In this document: positions 48,138 to 57,700 of the stretch, in pieces
Layout: each line of letters begins with the position of its first letter
Numbering within the stretch: the stretch's first letter is position 1
Origin: FEN-33 sp963768775
GTDB taxonomy: Archaea > Thermoplasmatota > Thermoplasmata > Methanomassiliicoccales > UBA472
Length of the DNA: 64,000 bases
Direction: 5' to 3'
NCBI GenBank assembly: GCA_963768775.1
Contig: CAVYIY010000008.1
Span: 186,001-250,000, forward strand
The notes under the pieces: model-generated
Database searches by the model: none
Told to the model about the DNA's origin: nothing
Seen by the model: only the letters and a program-made list of their open reading frames with translations
Position numbers and translations under genes: made by a program

Positions 48138-48620
48138 TTAGCGCTTGTATCCGATTTTGCGGAGGAACTCTTTTCTTTCTTTGACGTCTTCATCGTTCTC
48201 CACCCCAAGAGGTCCTTGACCGTCTATCACCCCGATGACGCCGCGGCCTTTAGAGGATTCCGCCACCACCACCTCGAGGTCGTTCGCGGTGGCGCAGAAG
48301 ATGCTGCAGACCTCTGGCACCTCCTTGATGCGGTTCAAGGTGTTGACGGGATAAGCGTCGCGCATCACAATGAAGAAGACATGTCCCGCGCCGATGCGCT
48401 TGGCGTTCTCGATGGCGCATGCCTTGAGCTCTGGGTCGTTGCCTTCCGCCCGGACCAGCCTTGGTCCGGAGGCTTCATTGAAGGCCATGCCGAATTTGAT
48501 GCCGGGAACAGCGGTCACCAACGCCTCGTAGACGTCCTCGACCGTCTTGATGAAATGGGATTGCCCTATGATCACGTTCACGTCGCCCGGCTTCTCGATG
48601 TGCACGCTCTCGATCTTCAT
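48138..48620 (-). CDS. Adenosine-specific kinase-like protein (DUF355)
   Basis: This 160-residue protein belongs to the DUF355 family, one member of which binds adenosine nucleotides and is annotated as an adenosine-specific kinase. Recognisable stretches are GQSHFIKTVEDVYEALV, KFGMAFNEASGPRLVRAEGN and GVIGVIDGQGPLGVENDEDV. It is the first gene of the operon with the methyltransferase and ogg genes. The enzymatic function in vivo is uncertain. Confidence 0.88.
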   Translation of the reverse strand: MKIESVHIEKPGDVNVIIGQSHFIKTVEDVYEALVTAVPGIKFGMAFNEASGPRLVRAEGNDPELKACAIENAKRIGAGHVFFIVMRDAYPVNTLNRIKEVPEVCSIFCATANDLEVVVAESSKGRGVIGVIDGQGPLGVENDEDVKERKEFLRKIGYKR

Positions 48621-48734
48621 GACCTTCCCGTCTCATTGAATGTTCGAATCGGACTTAACCTTTTCACCGGAAGCATTTGGACGCTCGGCTGAGCGCTTCA
48701 TTTGCGGCAAATCTAGATATTCTGGCATCTCCTT

Positions 48735-49580
48735 TTGCAGCCTATGATCCGGGTCGGGCCAGCAGGATATCCAGTGGGCAGCAAGGGGCCGATCGATGCG
48801 GTGGAGAGGGCGCACGCCTCCGGTTTCACCGCCCTGGAGATGCAGTTCGTGCGCCAGGCGCGCATGCAGGAGGGCATGGCGCTGGAGGCCGGTGCGGCGG
48901 CACGGAAGCTCGGCCTGCGCCTCAGCGCTCACGCCCCCTATTACATCAACTTCAATTCGCTGAACCAGGAGACGGCGAAGAAGAGCGAAGAATGGGTATT
49001 CCTCACGGCGCGAATCGCGCATTGGCTTGGCGCCAAGGTGATAGTCATGCACGCCGGGGTCACCCAGATGGAGGACCGGAAAGGGTGCACCGAGAACGTG
49101 GTGAAGGGCGTCTCGCACTGCCGGGACCGGATGAAGGCGGAGGGGATCGATGATGTATCCCTTGGATTGGAGACCGGAGGGAAGAAGATTGCCTGGGGGA
49201 CGCTCGAAGAGGTGAGGGACGTCATGGACCGGGTGGAGGGCGTCGTCCCGGTCATCGATTTCGGCCACCTGCACGCTCGCAGCGACGGCGGAATGCGCAC
49301 CAAGGAGGACTTCCAGAAGGTGCTCGACGAGTATCAGCGCATATGCGACGCTCCGCTGCATTGCCATTTCTCCTGCATCGAGTTCACCGAGGCGGGGGAG
49401 AGGAGGCATCTATCGCTCGACCGGAAGCAGCCGGACTTCGCCCTCTTCGCTGACTGCATCAGGGGCGGCAAGCACGACATCACCATAATCTCCGAGACGC
49501 CAGAGCCGGAGGAAGGGGCCAAGGAGATGCAGAGGATCCTCGCCAACACATCGACAGGAGGGCGTCATTCTCGCCGGTGA
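48735..49580 (+). CDS. nfo: Endonuclease IV-like AP endonuclease
   Basis: This 281-residue TIM-barrel AP endonuclease acts in base excision repair. Zinc-ligand segments are LSAHAPYYINFNS, VIVMHAGVTQMEDR, LGLETGGKKIAWG, VIDFGHLHARSDGG, LHCHFSCIEF and IISETPEPEEGA, covering the trinuclear zinc site of the Nfo family. It is divergent from the ogg operon, so a glycosylase and an AP endonuclease share one locus. ATG 48735 or ATG 48744 may be the start. Confidence 0.88.
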   Translation: MQPMIRVGPAGYPVGSKGPIDAVERAHASGFTALEMQFVRQARMQEGMALEAGAAARKLGLRLSAHAPYYINFNSLNQETAKKSEEWVFLTARIAHWLGAKVIVMHAGVTQMEDRKGCTENVVKGVSHCRDRMKAEGIDDVSLGLETGGKKIAWGTLEEVRDVMDRVEGVVPVIDFGHLHARSDGGMRTKEDFQKVLDEYQRICDAPLHCHFSCIEFTEAGERRHLSLDRKQPDFALFADCIRGGKHDITIISETPEPEEGAKEMQRILANTSTGGRHSRR

Positions 49581-49644
49581 ATTTTCTCAACGACAATTAT
49601 TTATGCGAACATTTGGGTAGTGTTTCCAGTATCGGTGGGTCCAA

Positions 49645-50724
49645 TTGACTGAAGATAGAATCGCAGGTTCATCGGGCGGCGAGGCCGAGGATTTCGAGTT
49701 CGATTGCCCCGAGTGCGGCGTTCACATCAAGGGAGAGGTCTCCAAGTGCCCCAAGTGCGGCGTGGAGTTCGTCATAGAGGAAGTGGCGGAGGTCCAATGC
49801 CCCGCCTGCGGCAAGTACGTTCCCGCGGACGCGAAGTCCTGCCAGAGCTGTGGGGCGCAGTTCGAATCCGAGGCGGTCCCGCCTCGGCCGACATCGCAGC
49901 CAGTCGCGACACCGTCCGTTGCGCCTTCTCCTGATCCAGTGGTGCCGAAGGAGAAGACGAATCAAGAGGCGCTCCGCAAGCAGTTCCCCGAGCTCGTGGC
50001 CGAGGTCAAGCCGTTGCTTGCATTGGCGAACGAGTTCGGCATGAGTGTGTCCGAGGGGAGGCGGCTGATAGACAAGGCGGTCCGCTCCGGGAAGGACAAC
50101 GACGTCGTCTCCGCGGTCAACTACGTCAAAGAGTGCAAGACGAGCATCGTCTCCGCACTGAACGGCAGATTGGACCACGACGTCGAGTACCTAGAGAAGC
50201 TGGCGAATGTCGCGAAGTCATTGAACTCCAGCCCAGCGGTCCTGCTGGACAGCATCAAGCTGATCAACGAGAAGAGGGCAAACGGCGATCTGGAAGGCGC
50301 CTTCAAGGAATCCGCCAACGGAAGGAAGCAGGCGGAGAAGCTGACGGGGAAGTACGTCGAAGCCAACGAGCTATGCGAGGGATTGGAGAGGCTGATCCAG
50401 AGCAGCGAGAGGTTCTACGTCGACGTCCGCGAGGCGCGCAAGCTCCTGAGCGAGGCGAAGGACGCCGGGGAGCATGGCGACTGGAGCATGATGGGGATAC
50501 TGGCCAGGAAGGGCAACGAGGAGATCCTCAAGACCATGCCTGATATTCTCCATAGCGAGCTGAAGAAGGCCAAGACGTTGCTTCTGGACGCGAAGGCGGA
50601 GGGCAAGGATGTCACCATGCTGGTCAAGCTCCTCAAGGAAGCGGGGAACGCCCATCGGCAGAAGAGGTACGAGGAGTCATTGGAACGGCTGATCGAGTTC
50701 AAGACGGAATCCAAGCACCTTTAG
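49645..50724 (+). CDS. Double zinc-ribbon, helical protein of unknown function
   Basis: This is a 359-residue protein from TTG 49645. Two zinc ribbons lie in the first 75 residues (CPECGVHIKGEVSKCPKCGV; CPACGKYVPADAKSCQSCGA). A Pro/Ser/Val-rich linker follows (about 78-105), then about 240 residues of helical repeats rich in Lys/Glu (such as EGRRLIDKAVRSGKDNDVVS and REARKLLSEAKDAGEHGDWS), suggesting a helical-bundle or TPR-like scaffold. It converges, 2 bp apart, on the DnaA-like gene, which has a zinc ribbon and helical region too. A similar architecture recurs at 61521. Function unknown. Confidence 0.7.
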   Translation: MTEDRIAGSSGGEAEDFEFDCPECGVHIKGEVSKCPKCGVEFVIEEVAEVQCPACGKYVPADAKSCQSCGAQFESEAVPPRPTSQPVATPSVAPSPDPVVPKEKTNQEALRKQFPELVAEVKPLLALANEFGMSVSEGRRLIDKAVRSGKDNDVVSAVNYVKECKTSIVSALNGRLDHDVEYLEKLANVAKSLNSSPAVLLDSIKLINEKRANGDLEGAFKESANGRKQAEKLTGKYVEANELCEGLERLIQSSERFYVDVREARKLLSEAKDAGEHGDWSMMGILARKGNEEILKTMPDILHSELKKAKTLLLDAKAEGKDVTMLVKLLKEAGNAHRQKRYEESLERLIEFKTESKHL

Positions 50725-50726
50725 TC

Positions 50727-52871
50727 CTATCCAGATGCCCGGATCACTTCCATCTCCCTTTCTAGTATCGACCGTTCCTGCGACTTCAGGGCCTCGGGGT
50801 TCAACGAGAGAAGGAAGATCGCCTCCCTTTCCGACACCTGATCGACCAGCATGCGCAGGAAACGGATGACGCCGTCGAAGCTGGTGTTGCCTATCAAGTA
50901 CTGGATGTCGTCGAGGAGGACGATGGAGCGTTTGTTCTCGGTCATGAACTCCTCGATGATGGCGATGATCCGCTCCAGCGTCGGCGACACGGTCTTCTCT
51001 TCTCTGGACTCGTGATCGGTGAGCCAGAGCAGCTGGATGTCCGCGCTTCCGATCTTGCTGCGGAGCAGCTTCGGGTTGCTGCGGATGATGCCCAGGCCGC
51101 GGTAGCCCTCCCTCACCTTGAAGGCGAGCATGCGATGCCCGATCTCCGGCTTCTCCTCCTCCAGGAGGTAGCTGTGCCCGTTAAGCAGTTCCACCTTCTG
51201 CGAGGGGGTCTTCTGCACGTTGCTCTCGTAGCGGAGGATCTCGTGGGCCAGTTCCAAGCGGATCGTCGATTTCATCAGCGAGGAGAAGGCGACCACCCGG
51301 TTCAGCCCGCCCTCCAGCTGGCGCACGTTGTCCTTGCACACCTCGGCGATGAATGCCAGCACGTCGTGGGGCACCTTCAGGTCCTCGCTCTTGATCCTCT
51401 TGTCCAATATGGCCACCCGGGTCTCGAGGTCGGGGGATTGGATGTCGGCGATCAGGCCGGACTCGAAGCGGGTCACCAGCCTTTCGCTCAATGATGGTAT
51501 CTCCTTCGGCTGCCGGTCGGAGGTGAGCACGATTTGCCCGCCTTTCTCGATGATTGCGTTGAACGTATGGAAGAGCTCCTCCTGGATCCGTTCCTTGCCG
51601 GCGAGGAACTGGACGTCATCGATCAGGAGGACGTCCGCCCCCCGGTAGGTTGCCCGGACCTCATCCAGGCGGTTCGTGGCCAATGCCTCGATCAGCTCTG
51701 ACTCGAAGACCTCCGTCGGCGAGAGGAGCACCTTCTTCTCCGGATGGTTCTTGACGACGTGGTTGCCGATGGCATGCAGCAGGTGCGTCTTCCCCATACC
51801 CGAGCGGGAGTAGATGAACAGCGGGTTGTACGATTTCCCTGGTGTCTCGGCGGCGGAGCGGGCGGCCGCCTCCGCGAACCGGTTGTTCGGGCCGGCGACG
51901 AAAGTGGTGAAGGTGAAGCGCGGGTTCAGCGTCCTGCCGTAATGGCCGGGCATCTGCTGCGCCGAGCAGGTGGCGCAAGCCCCCTTATCATCCAGTGGGC
52001 CGCCGCAGAGCTCGCAGCGGCTCTCCTCCCCCGGCTTCGACTGCTTCTTGTGGTACTGGAGGATGAGGTCGTAGACGCCGTCGATCTTCTCGTCGACCTT
52101 CTTTCGCTCCAGGTCCTGCTGGATCTGCTCTTCCGCCTCCGTTTCCTCGTAGCCCTCGATGCGGCGGCGCAGGCTCTCCAGCTCGGCCTCTACGTCGAGC
52201 AGCCTCTCCGGGTCCTTCATCCTGCGGAAGAGCGATTCTGCTTCCCTTTCGTACCCAACGGTGTCGAGGAAGCGGAGCACCTCCTCTAGTCCCTCGAGCC
52301 TCTGGATGTTCGACTCGAAGTAGGGGATGGCCCGGGCGGCGGCCTGCTGGTCGGTGAGGTAGAGCCGGATGAGGTTGCTGACGTTGTACCCCTCCTTGGC
52401 CCAGTCCTTGATCTGCGAGGCCACCTCGTCCATGCGGCCGGCAAGCTTCTTGACCTCCTCGGCGTTGCGGGGACTGCTGAGCGTGCTGGGCGGCATCAGC
52501 TCGACCCGCGTTATCTTGGCATCCAGATTCCCTTGCTCGATGTCGCTGACCGGGACGCGGCTGTGCAACGAGATCGTCGCATCGGGGAGCAGCGAGTCCT
52601 CCCAGATGAACTCCACCGCCTTCCCGCCCTTGTAGTACCGTTCGGCGTGTGATGCTCCCGCTTTCTTGAAAGAGTAGATCGCGATCAGCGGCTCGCCGGA
52701 ATTGAAAAGGATGATGCCCTCGCCCTTGTCGGCGTTGAGCTCGAATACCAATCTCACGTAGCCAGTGAAGGCGTACTTGCGGACGTCCTCGAGGACTCGC
52801 TTGAGCATCCCCTCTCCCCCACGGTATTTGTCCACCGTCTGCCCATCTGGAATGCCCAGGTCCACCAGCAA
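50727..52871 (-). CDS. DnaA-type AAA+ ATPase fused to DUF2226-like and DUF835 domains
   Basis: This is an unusual 714-residue chimera, intact throughout. Residues 1-110 resemble DUF2226 (FTGYVRLVFELNADKGEGII). 135-275 are helical, with coiled coil. 286-302 form a zinc ribbon (CELCG ... CATC). 314-550 form a clear bacterial DnaA domain III: LNPRFTFTTFVAGPNNRFAE, Walker A SRSGMGKTHLLHAIGN (355-370), Walker B VLLIDDVQFL (414-423), sensor 1 LTSD (449-452), arginine finger R468 and sensor 2 NVRQLEGGLNRV (R517). The DnaA DNA-binding domain IV is absent. In its place residues 565-710 are DUF835 (LLDDIQYLIGNTSFDGVIRF). The start is TTG 52871 or GTG 52865; ATG 52808 has a stronger ribosome-binding site but would drop part of the N-terminal domain. 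A role in replication is unproven. Confidence 0.85.
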   Translation of the reverse strand: MLVDLGIPDGQTVDKYRGGEGMLKRVLEDVRKYAFTGYVRLVFELNADKGEGIILFNSGEPLIAIYSFKKAGASHAERYYKGGKAVEFIWEDSLLPDATISLHSRVPVSDIEQGNLDAKITRVELMPPSTLSSPRNAEEVKKLAGRMDEVASQIKDWAKEGYNVSNLIRLYLTDQQAAARAIPYFESNIQRLEGLEEVLRFLDTVGYEREAESLFRRMKDPERLLDVEAELESLRRRIEGYEETEAEEQIQQDLERKKVDEKIDGVYDLILQYHKKQSKPGEESRCELCGGPLDDKGACATCSAQQMPGHYGRTLNPRFTFTTFVAGPNNRFAEAAARSAAETPGKSYNPLFIYSRSGMGKTHLLHAIGNHVVKNHPEKKVLLSPTEVFESELIEALATNRLDEVRATYRGADVLLIDDVQFLAGKERIQEELFHTFNAIIEKGGQIVLTSDRQPKEIPSLSERLVTRFESGLIADIQSPDLETRVAILDKRIKSEDLKVPHDVLAFIAEVCKDNVRQLEGGLNRVVAFSSLMKSTIRLELAHEILRYESNVQKTPSQKVELLNGHSYLLEEEKPEIGHRMLAFKVREGYRGLGIIRSNPKLLRSKIGSADIQLLWLTDHESREEKTVSPTLERIIAIIEEFMTENKRSIVLLDDIQYLIGNTSFDGVIRFLRMLVDQVSEREAIFLLSLNPEALKSQERSILEREMEVIRASG

Positions 52872-53048
52872 CCCACCGTCCGCAAAATCGCGCTGGATTC
52901 GTATATGATTCGTGAACTATAAGAATAACCGTCGGCCGGAATATTGGAGCGGAAGCGGGAACGGGACCGCAATTCCAGGGTAAGACCAGCCGAGAAGCGT
53001 TCAACAACAAACCTTTAAATCAGAGCACGTTTTGTTGGGGAGTTGCCT

Positions 53049-53155
53049 GCCACTGTAGCTCAGCGGCAACTCTGGAGCAATTCGTTCCAGGGTCGCGAGA
53101 GAGCGACAGTTTCGTAAACTGTAGGTCGGGGGTTCAAAACCCTCCAGTGGCTCCA
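53049..53155 (+). tRNA. tRNA-Thr (CGU) with probable intron in the D arm, CCA encoded
   Basis: The acceptor stem GCCACTG/CAGTGGC (53049-53055 and 53145-53151), anticodon stem ACAGT/ACTGT with loop TTCGTAA (53111-53117, anticodon CGT), variable AGGTC, and T arm GGGGG-TTCAAAA-CCCTC all fold well, and CCA is encoded (53153-53155). The D stem GCTC (53058-53061) pairs with GAGC at 53101-53104 but leaves a loop about 32 nt too long. The extra segment, about 53069-53100, contains a hairpin CTGGA...TCCAG. Removing it gives a normal 75-nt tRNA with D loop AGCGGCA. A non-canonical intron is the best explanation. Confidence 0.85.
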
Positions 53156-53162
53156 CCAACCC

Positions 53163-54457
53163 TTATTTCTTCGGCCTATCCTGCTTCAGGTATTCGCGCA
53201 CGATCTTGATGGCGCAGACGTCGCCGCACATCTAGCAGCCGTTGGTGTCCTCCGGTGCCCCCTGGAGCGGTACGCCCTGGCCTTCTCTGGGTCCATGGCC
53301 ACCTGGTACATGCCGCTCCCAGTCCAGCTCCTTCCGGGCCTGGGCCATGCTCGTCGTCCCTGGCCTTCGAGCGCCCCCGGGCGATGTCCGCGGCGTGAGC
53401 CGCGATCTTGCTGGCCATGAGGCCTTCCTTGACGTCCTCCGGTGTCGGCAGGCAGAGGTGCTCCGCCGGAGTGACGTAGCAGAGGAAGTCGGCGCCGTCG
53501 TAGGCGGCCAGCGCCCCACCGATCGCCCCGGTGATGTGATCGTAGCCCGGGGCGATGTCCGTGACCAGCGGCCCCAGGACGTAGAACGGTGCGCCGTCGC
53601 ACAGCGCTCTTCTCCAGGCGGACGTTGGCCTTCGATCTGGTCCAGCGGGACGTGCCCCGGGCCCTCGACCATGGTCTGCACGCCGGCCTCTCGGCCCGCT
53701 TCACCAGCTCGCCCAAGGATCGATCAGCTCGTGGATCTGCGCGCCGTCGCTGGCGTCGTGCATGCAGCCGGGGCGCAGGCCGTCCCCCAGGCTGATGGTG
53801 AACTCGTACTTCCTGGCCATCTCCAGCAGGTAGTCGAACTGCTCGTAGAGCGGGTTCTCCTTGCTCGTTGTGCAGGATCCAGGCCACCAGGAACGAGCCG
53901 CCGCGGGAGACCACGTCGGTGATGCGGTCCGAGTGCGCGCAGCGGTCTGCACGGTCTCCTTCGTGATGCCGCAATGCACGGTCATGAAGTCGACGCCGTC
54001 CTTGGCGTGCTGCTCGATGCCGTTGAAGATGTCGTCCTCGTCCATGTCCACGACCGCGCTCTTGCGTGCCATCCGCAGCCCAGTCTGGTAGATGGGCACG
54101 GTGCCGACCGGGATGCGGACCTCCTTGAGCACGGCCGGCGGATGGCGTCGATGTCGCCGCCGGTGCTCAGGTCCATGATGGCGTCGGCGCCGTAGCGCAC
54201 GGCGATCCGCGCCTTGCTCCAGCTCCTCCTCGACATTCACCCGGTCCCGGGAGGTGCCGAGGTTGACGTTGACCTTGACGCTGAGGCCCTCGCCGATGCC
54301 GCATGGCTCGGGGCGAGTGAATGGGGTTGCTGGGGATGACCGCTCGTCCCGGCCACCAGCCTGCGGCGCATGACCTCGGGCTCGAGACCTTCCTTCTTGG
54401 CTACCGCCTCGATCTCTCGGCGTGATCCGCCTTTGCCGCGCGTTCCATCAACGTCAT
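53163..54457 (-). CDS. thiC: Phosphomethylpyrimidine synthase ThiC (frameshifted, internal amber codon)
   Basis: ThiC is a radical SAM enzyme that makes the thiamine pyrimidine from aminoimidazole ribotide. Conserved blocks appear in shifting frames. They are EIEAVAKKEGLEPEVMRRRL, VKVNVNLGTS, IAVRYGADAIMDLSTGGDID, RIPVGTVPIYQTGLRMARKS, DFMTVHCGITKETVQTAA, FTISLGDGLRPGCMHDASDG, VQTMVEGPGHVPLDQIE and AAYDGADFLCYVTPAEHL. The C-terminal cluster motif reads C-stop-MCGDVCAI, with TAG at 53232-53234 where family members have Ser or Ala. At least ten one-base indels interrupt the gene. Start ATG 54457 has ribosome-binding site GGTGAGC. Conservation across all frames argues for sequence error rather than a dead gene, but the amber codon needs its own check. 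Confidence 0.88.
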
Positions 54458-54609
54458 CGCTCACCTTACCTCGCCGTTGTTATTTGAACCTTAAGACCTC
54501 CACCCGGGGAAGGCTTAGGCTAGCAGAAAATGATATCCCCAAGGGGCCCGTTTTTAAGCTAGTGATGCTGACCTATCGAAGTATATATAGCCAGATGTTG
54601 AAGGAAGGG

Positions 54610-54680
54610 TATAAATATCACCAAACCTTTAGGTTATGCATCGAAGGGATGGGGAATTAGAGTCCTTGCTAGCCAAGGAC
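54610..54680 (+). promoter_or_regulatory. gyrB promoter and leader hairpin
   Basis: A TATA box TATAAATAT (54610-54618) is followed by a perfect 7-bp inverted repeat GTCCTTG-CTAGC-CAAGGAC (54662-54680). This repeat lies in the presumed 5' untranslated region, about 50 bp before gyrB ATG 54730. A second TATA-like GTATATATAG lies at 54581-54590. The hairpin could be an operator or RNA control element. Confidence 0.55.
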
Positions 54681-54729
54681 ATCCAGATTTCTCTGTCAAT
54701 CGAAGCCACGACGTTCGAGGGCGAGCATA

Positions 54730-57700
54730 ATGGAAGACACTAGCTACACGGCCGATAGCATCCAGGTGCTCGAGGGCCTGCAGGCCGTGCGCAAGCGGCC
54801 AGGCATGTACATCGGCACCACCGACGCACGTGGGCTGCATCATTTGGTTTACGAGATCGTCGACAACAGCATCGATGAGGCGATGGGCGGCTTCTGCACC
54901 CGCATCGACGTCATCGTGAACCCCGACGGAAGCGTCACCACCATCGATGATGGTCGAGGCATCCCCACCGGCATCATCGAGAAGTACGACAAGCCGGCGG
55001 TGGAGATGGTCATGACGACCCTGCACGCCGGGGGCAAGTTCGACCGCAAGAGCTACAAGGTCTCCGGCGGACTTCACGGGGTCGGCCTGTCCGTGGTCAA
55101 CTCACTCTCCGAGTGGCTGGAGACGCACGTCAGGCGAGAAGGGCAAGGAATGGCATGATGCGCTTCGAGCGTGGCAGTCGTGACCTCTCCGTTGCAGGTG
55201 ATCGCGGACGCCTGCGGCACCGGGACCACTCATCACCTTCATGCCAGACCCGGAGATCTTCCCGGACACCAATTTCGACGACGAGACCTTGGCCCATCGC
55301 TTGAGGGACCTGGCCTTCCTGAACAAGAACGTGATCATCACTTTCAAGGACCCGCGGACCGGCAGGGACGAGAAGTTCCATTACGAGGGCGGCATCGTCG
55401 AGTTCGTGCATCTCACTCAACAAGAACAAGGCCGATGCTGCACGAGAAGCCCATCTACCTGCTCGCGGAGCGGGACGGCGTGGTCGATCGAGCTGTCCAT
55501 GCAGTACACCGACGCCTACAGCGAGAGCATCTTCTCTTACGTCAACAACATCAACACCATCGAGGGCGGGACGCACCTCATCGGCTTCCGATCCGCCTTG
55601 ACCAGGACCATGAACGATTACGCCAAGGAGTACAGGACTTCTGAAGGAGAACGACGAGCCGCTGAGCGGCGACGACGTGCGGGAAGGGCTGACGGCCATC
55701 CTCAGCATCAAGGTGCCGGAGCCGCAGTTCGAGGGACAGACCAAGACCAAGCTGGGCAACAGCGAGGTTCGGGGCATCGTCGAATCCACGTCTAAACGAG
55801 AAGCTGACCGAGTTCCTCGACGAGAACCCGAAGGTCGCCGAGGTATGCGTCGAGGCGATGCATTCTGGCTTCGCAGGCCAGGGAAGCGGCCGGAAGGCCC
55901 GGGATCTGACCCGAAGGAAAGGGTTACTTGGAAGGCGACGGCACTGCCGGGCAAGCTGGCCGATTGCAGCGAGAAGGACCCGGCAAAGTGCGAGATCTAT
56001 CTCGTCGAGGGAAATTCGGCCGGTGGCTGCTTCTCGGGAGACACTAAGGTAGCATTGGTCGATGGCAGGGAAATCAGCTTCGAGGAACTGGTTAAGGAGC
56101 AAGGCGAGGGCAAGGAGCACTTCTGCTATACTATCCGAAGAGACGGAAAGGTTGGACTGGAACGAATATTGAACGCCCGGATTACAGAGAGGAATGCCAA
56201 AGTCGTTAGAATTCGGCTAGACAATGGCGCGGATATTATTTGCACACCAAATCATCGCTTCATGTTGCGATCGGGAGACTTTCTCGAAGCGGCCAAGTTG
56301 AAGACTAGTGATTCGATCATGCCCCTATATCGCAAGCGATCTAGCATGTCAGAGCCTCTAATCACAATTGAAGGTTATGAAATGGTGTGGGATCCTCGCA
56401 GCGACATGTGGCTATTCACGCACGTTCTTGCTGACTGGTACAACCGATGGAAAGGAGTCTATGTTGAATCGGATGGCGCACACTGTCATCATGTTGATTT
56501 TAGCAAGATGAATAACAATCCAACGAATATCATACGATTGCAGTCAGAGAGACACTTAGACTTGCACCGAAACCATGTTGCTATGACTCTGCATCGTCCA
56601 GATGTCATTGAAAAATGCAGGAAGTTAAGGCGCTCACCTGAATTCCGATCTCGCATGAGCCAGAGAATGAAGGAGCCTAGGACACGAAATATTCTGTCTC
56701 GAAACACTCGAAACCAATGGTCGGACGAGAAATACAAGGCCTACATGGGTGAGTGCTGGAAGCGGTATTATTCTGAAAACGAGGAGTACCGAAACGTCAA
56801 CCCAGAGAGATTGATGGAAAGTCGGGACAGATATTTCAGCGATCCGACGAATAGGAAGGCCCACGGCGAGGCCAAAAGGGAATACTTCAGAAGGAACCCT
56901 AATGCGAGGATCAACCTCTCAGAAAAGGCTAATAGCGAGTGGAGTGACCCAGGGCTCAGAGAGTGGCAGAGTGCCAAGACCAAAAAGCAATGGACGCCCG
57001 AGTTCCGGAGTCGAAGAAAAGCGGCGCTCAATCGGACATATTTCAAGAAAACGATTGCTTCGTTGAAGGGCTTCATCAATGAATCCGGGTACCTGGATCT
57101 TGAGGACTATAGGGCATTTAGGATTGAGAAAGGGGACAAATCAATACTCAGTTTCGATACGTTCTGCCATCGCTACTTCGAAGGGGACGAGAGTCGGACG
57201 AAGGACGCGATCGCGAACCATAATCACAAGATCGTCAGCATCGAGCCTTTGGATGAACATGTCGATGTCTACGATATCGAAGTGCCCCATACGCACAATT
57301 TCGCCCTGGCCGCAGGTGTATTCGTTCACAACAGCGCCAAGATGGGCAGGAACCGCGAGTTCCAGGCCATTCTGCCGCTCAGAGGCAAGGTCCTGAACGT
57401 CGAGAAGGCGCGCATGGACAAGATCCTCAAGAACCAGGAGATCCGCAACCTGATCACCGCATTGGGCACCGGCATCGGTCAGGAGTTCAACCTGGCCAAG
57501 GCCCGATATCATCGGGTCATCATCATGACCGATGCCGATGTCGATGGAGCTCACATCCGCACGCTGCTGCTGACGCTCTTCTTCCGTTACATGAAGCCGC
57601 TCATCGAGAACGGCTACATCTACATCGCCCAGCCGCCTCTTTACAGAGTGGCGAAGGGCAACAGGGAATTGTACGTTTACACCGAGAAGGAAAGGGCCGA

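Noticed and set aside
54370..54660. 96-codon ORF spanning the thiC-gyrB gap
   Set aside because: It starts inside thiC on the other strand, has no ribosome-binding site and no protein features; the gap is better explained as two divergent promoters.
54458..54729. TPP riboswitch upstream of thiC
   Set aside because: I looked on the minus strand for the CUGAGA and the conserved pyrophosphate-sensor helices and did not find them.
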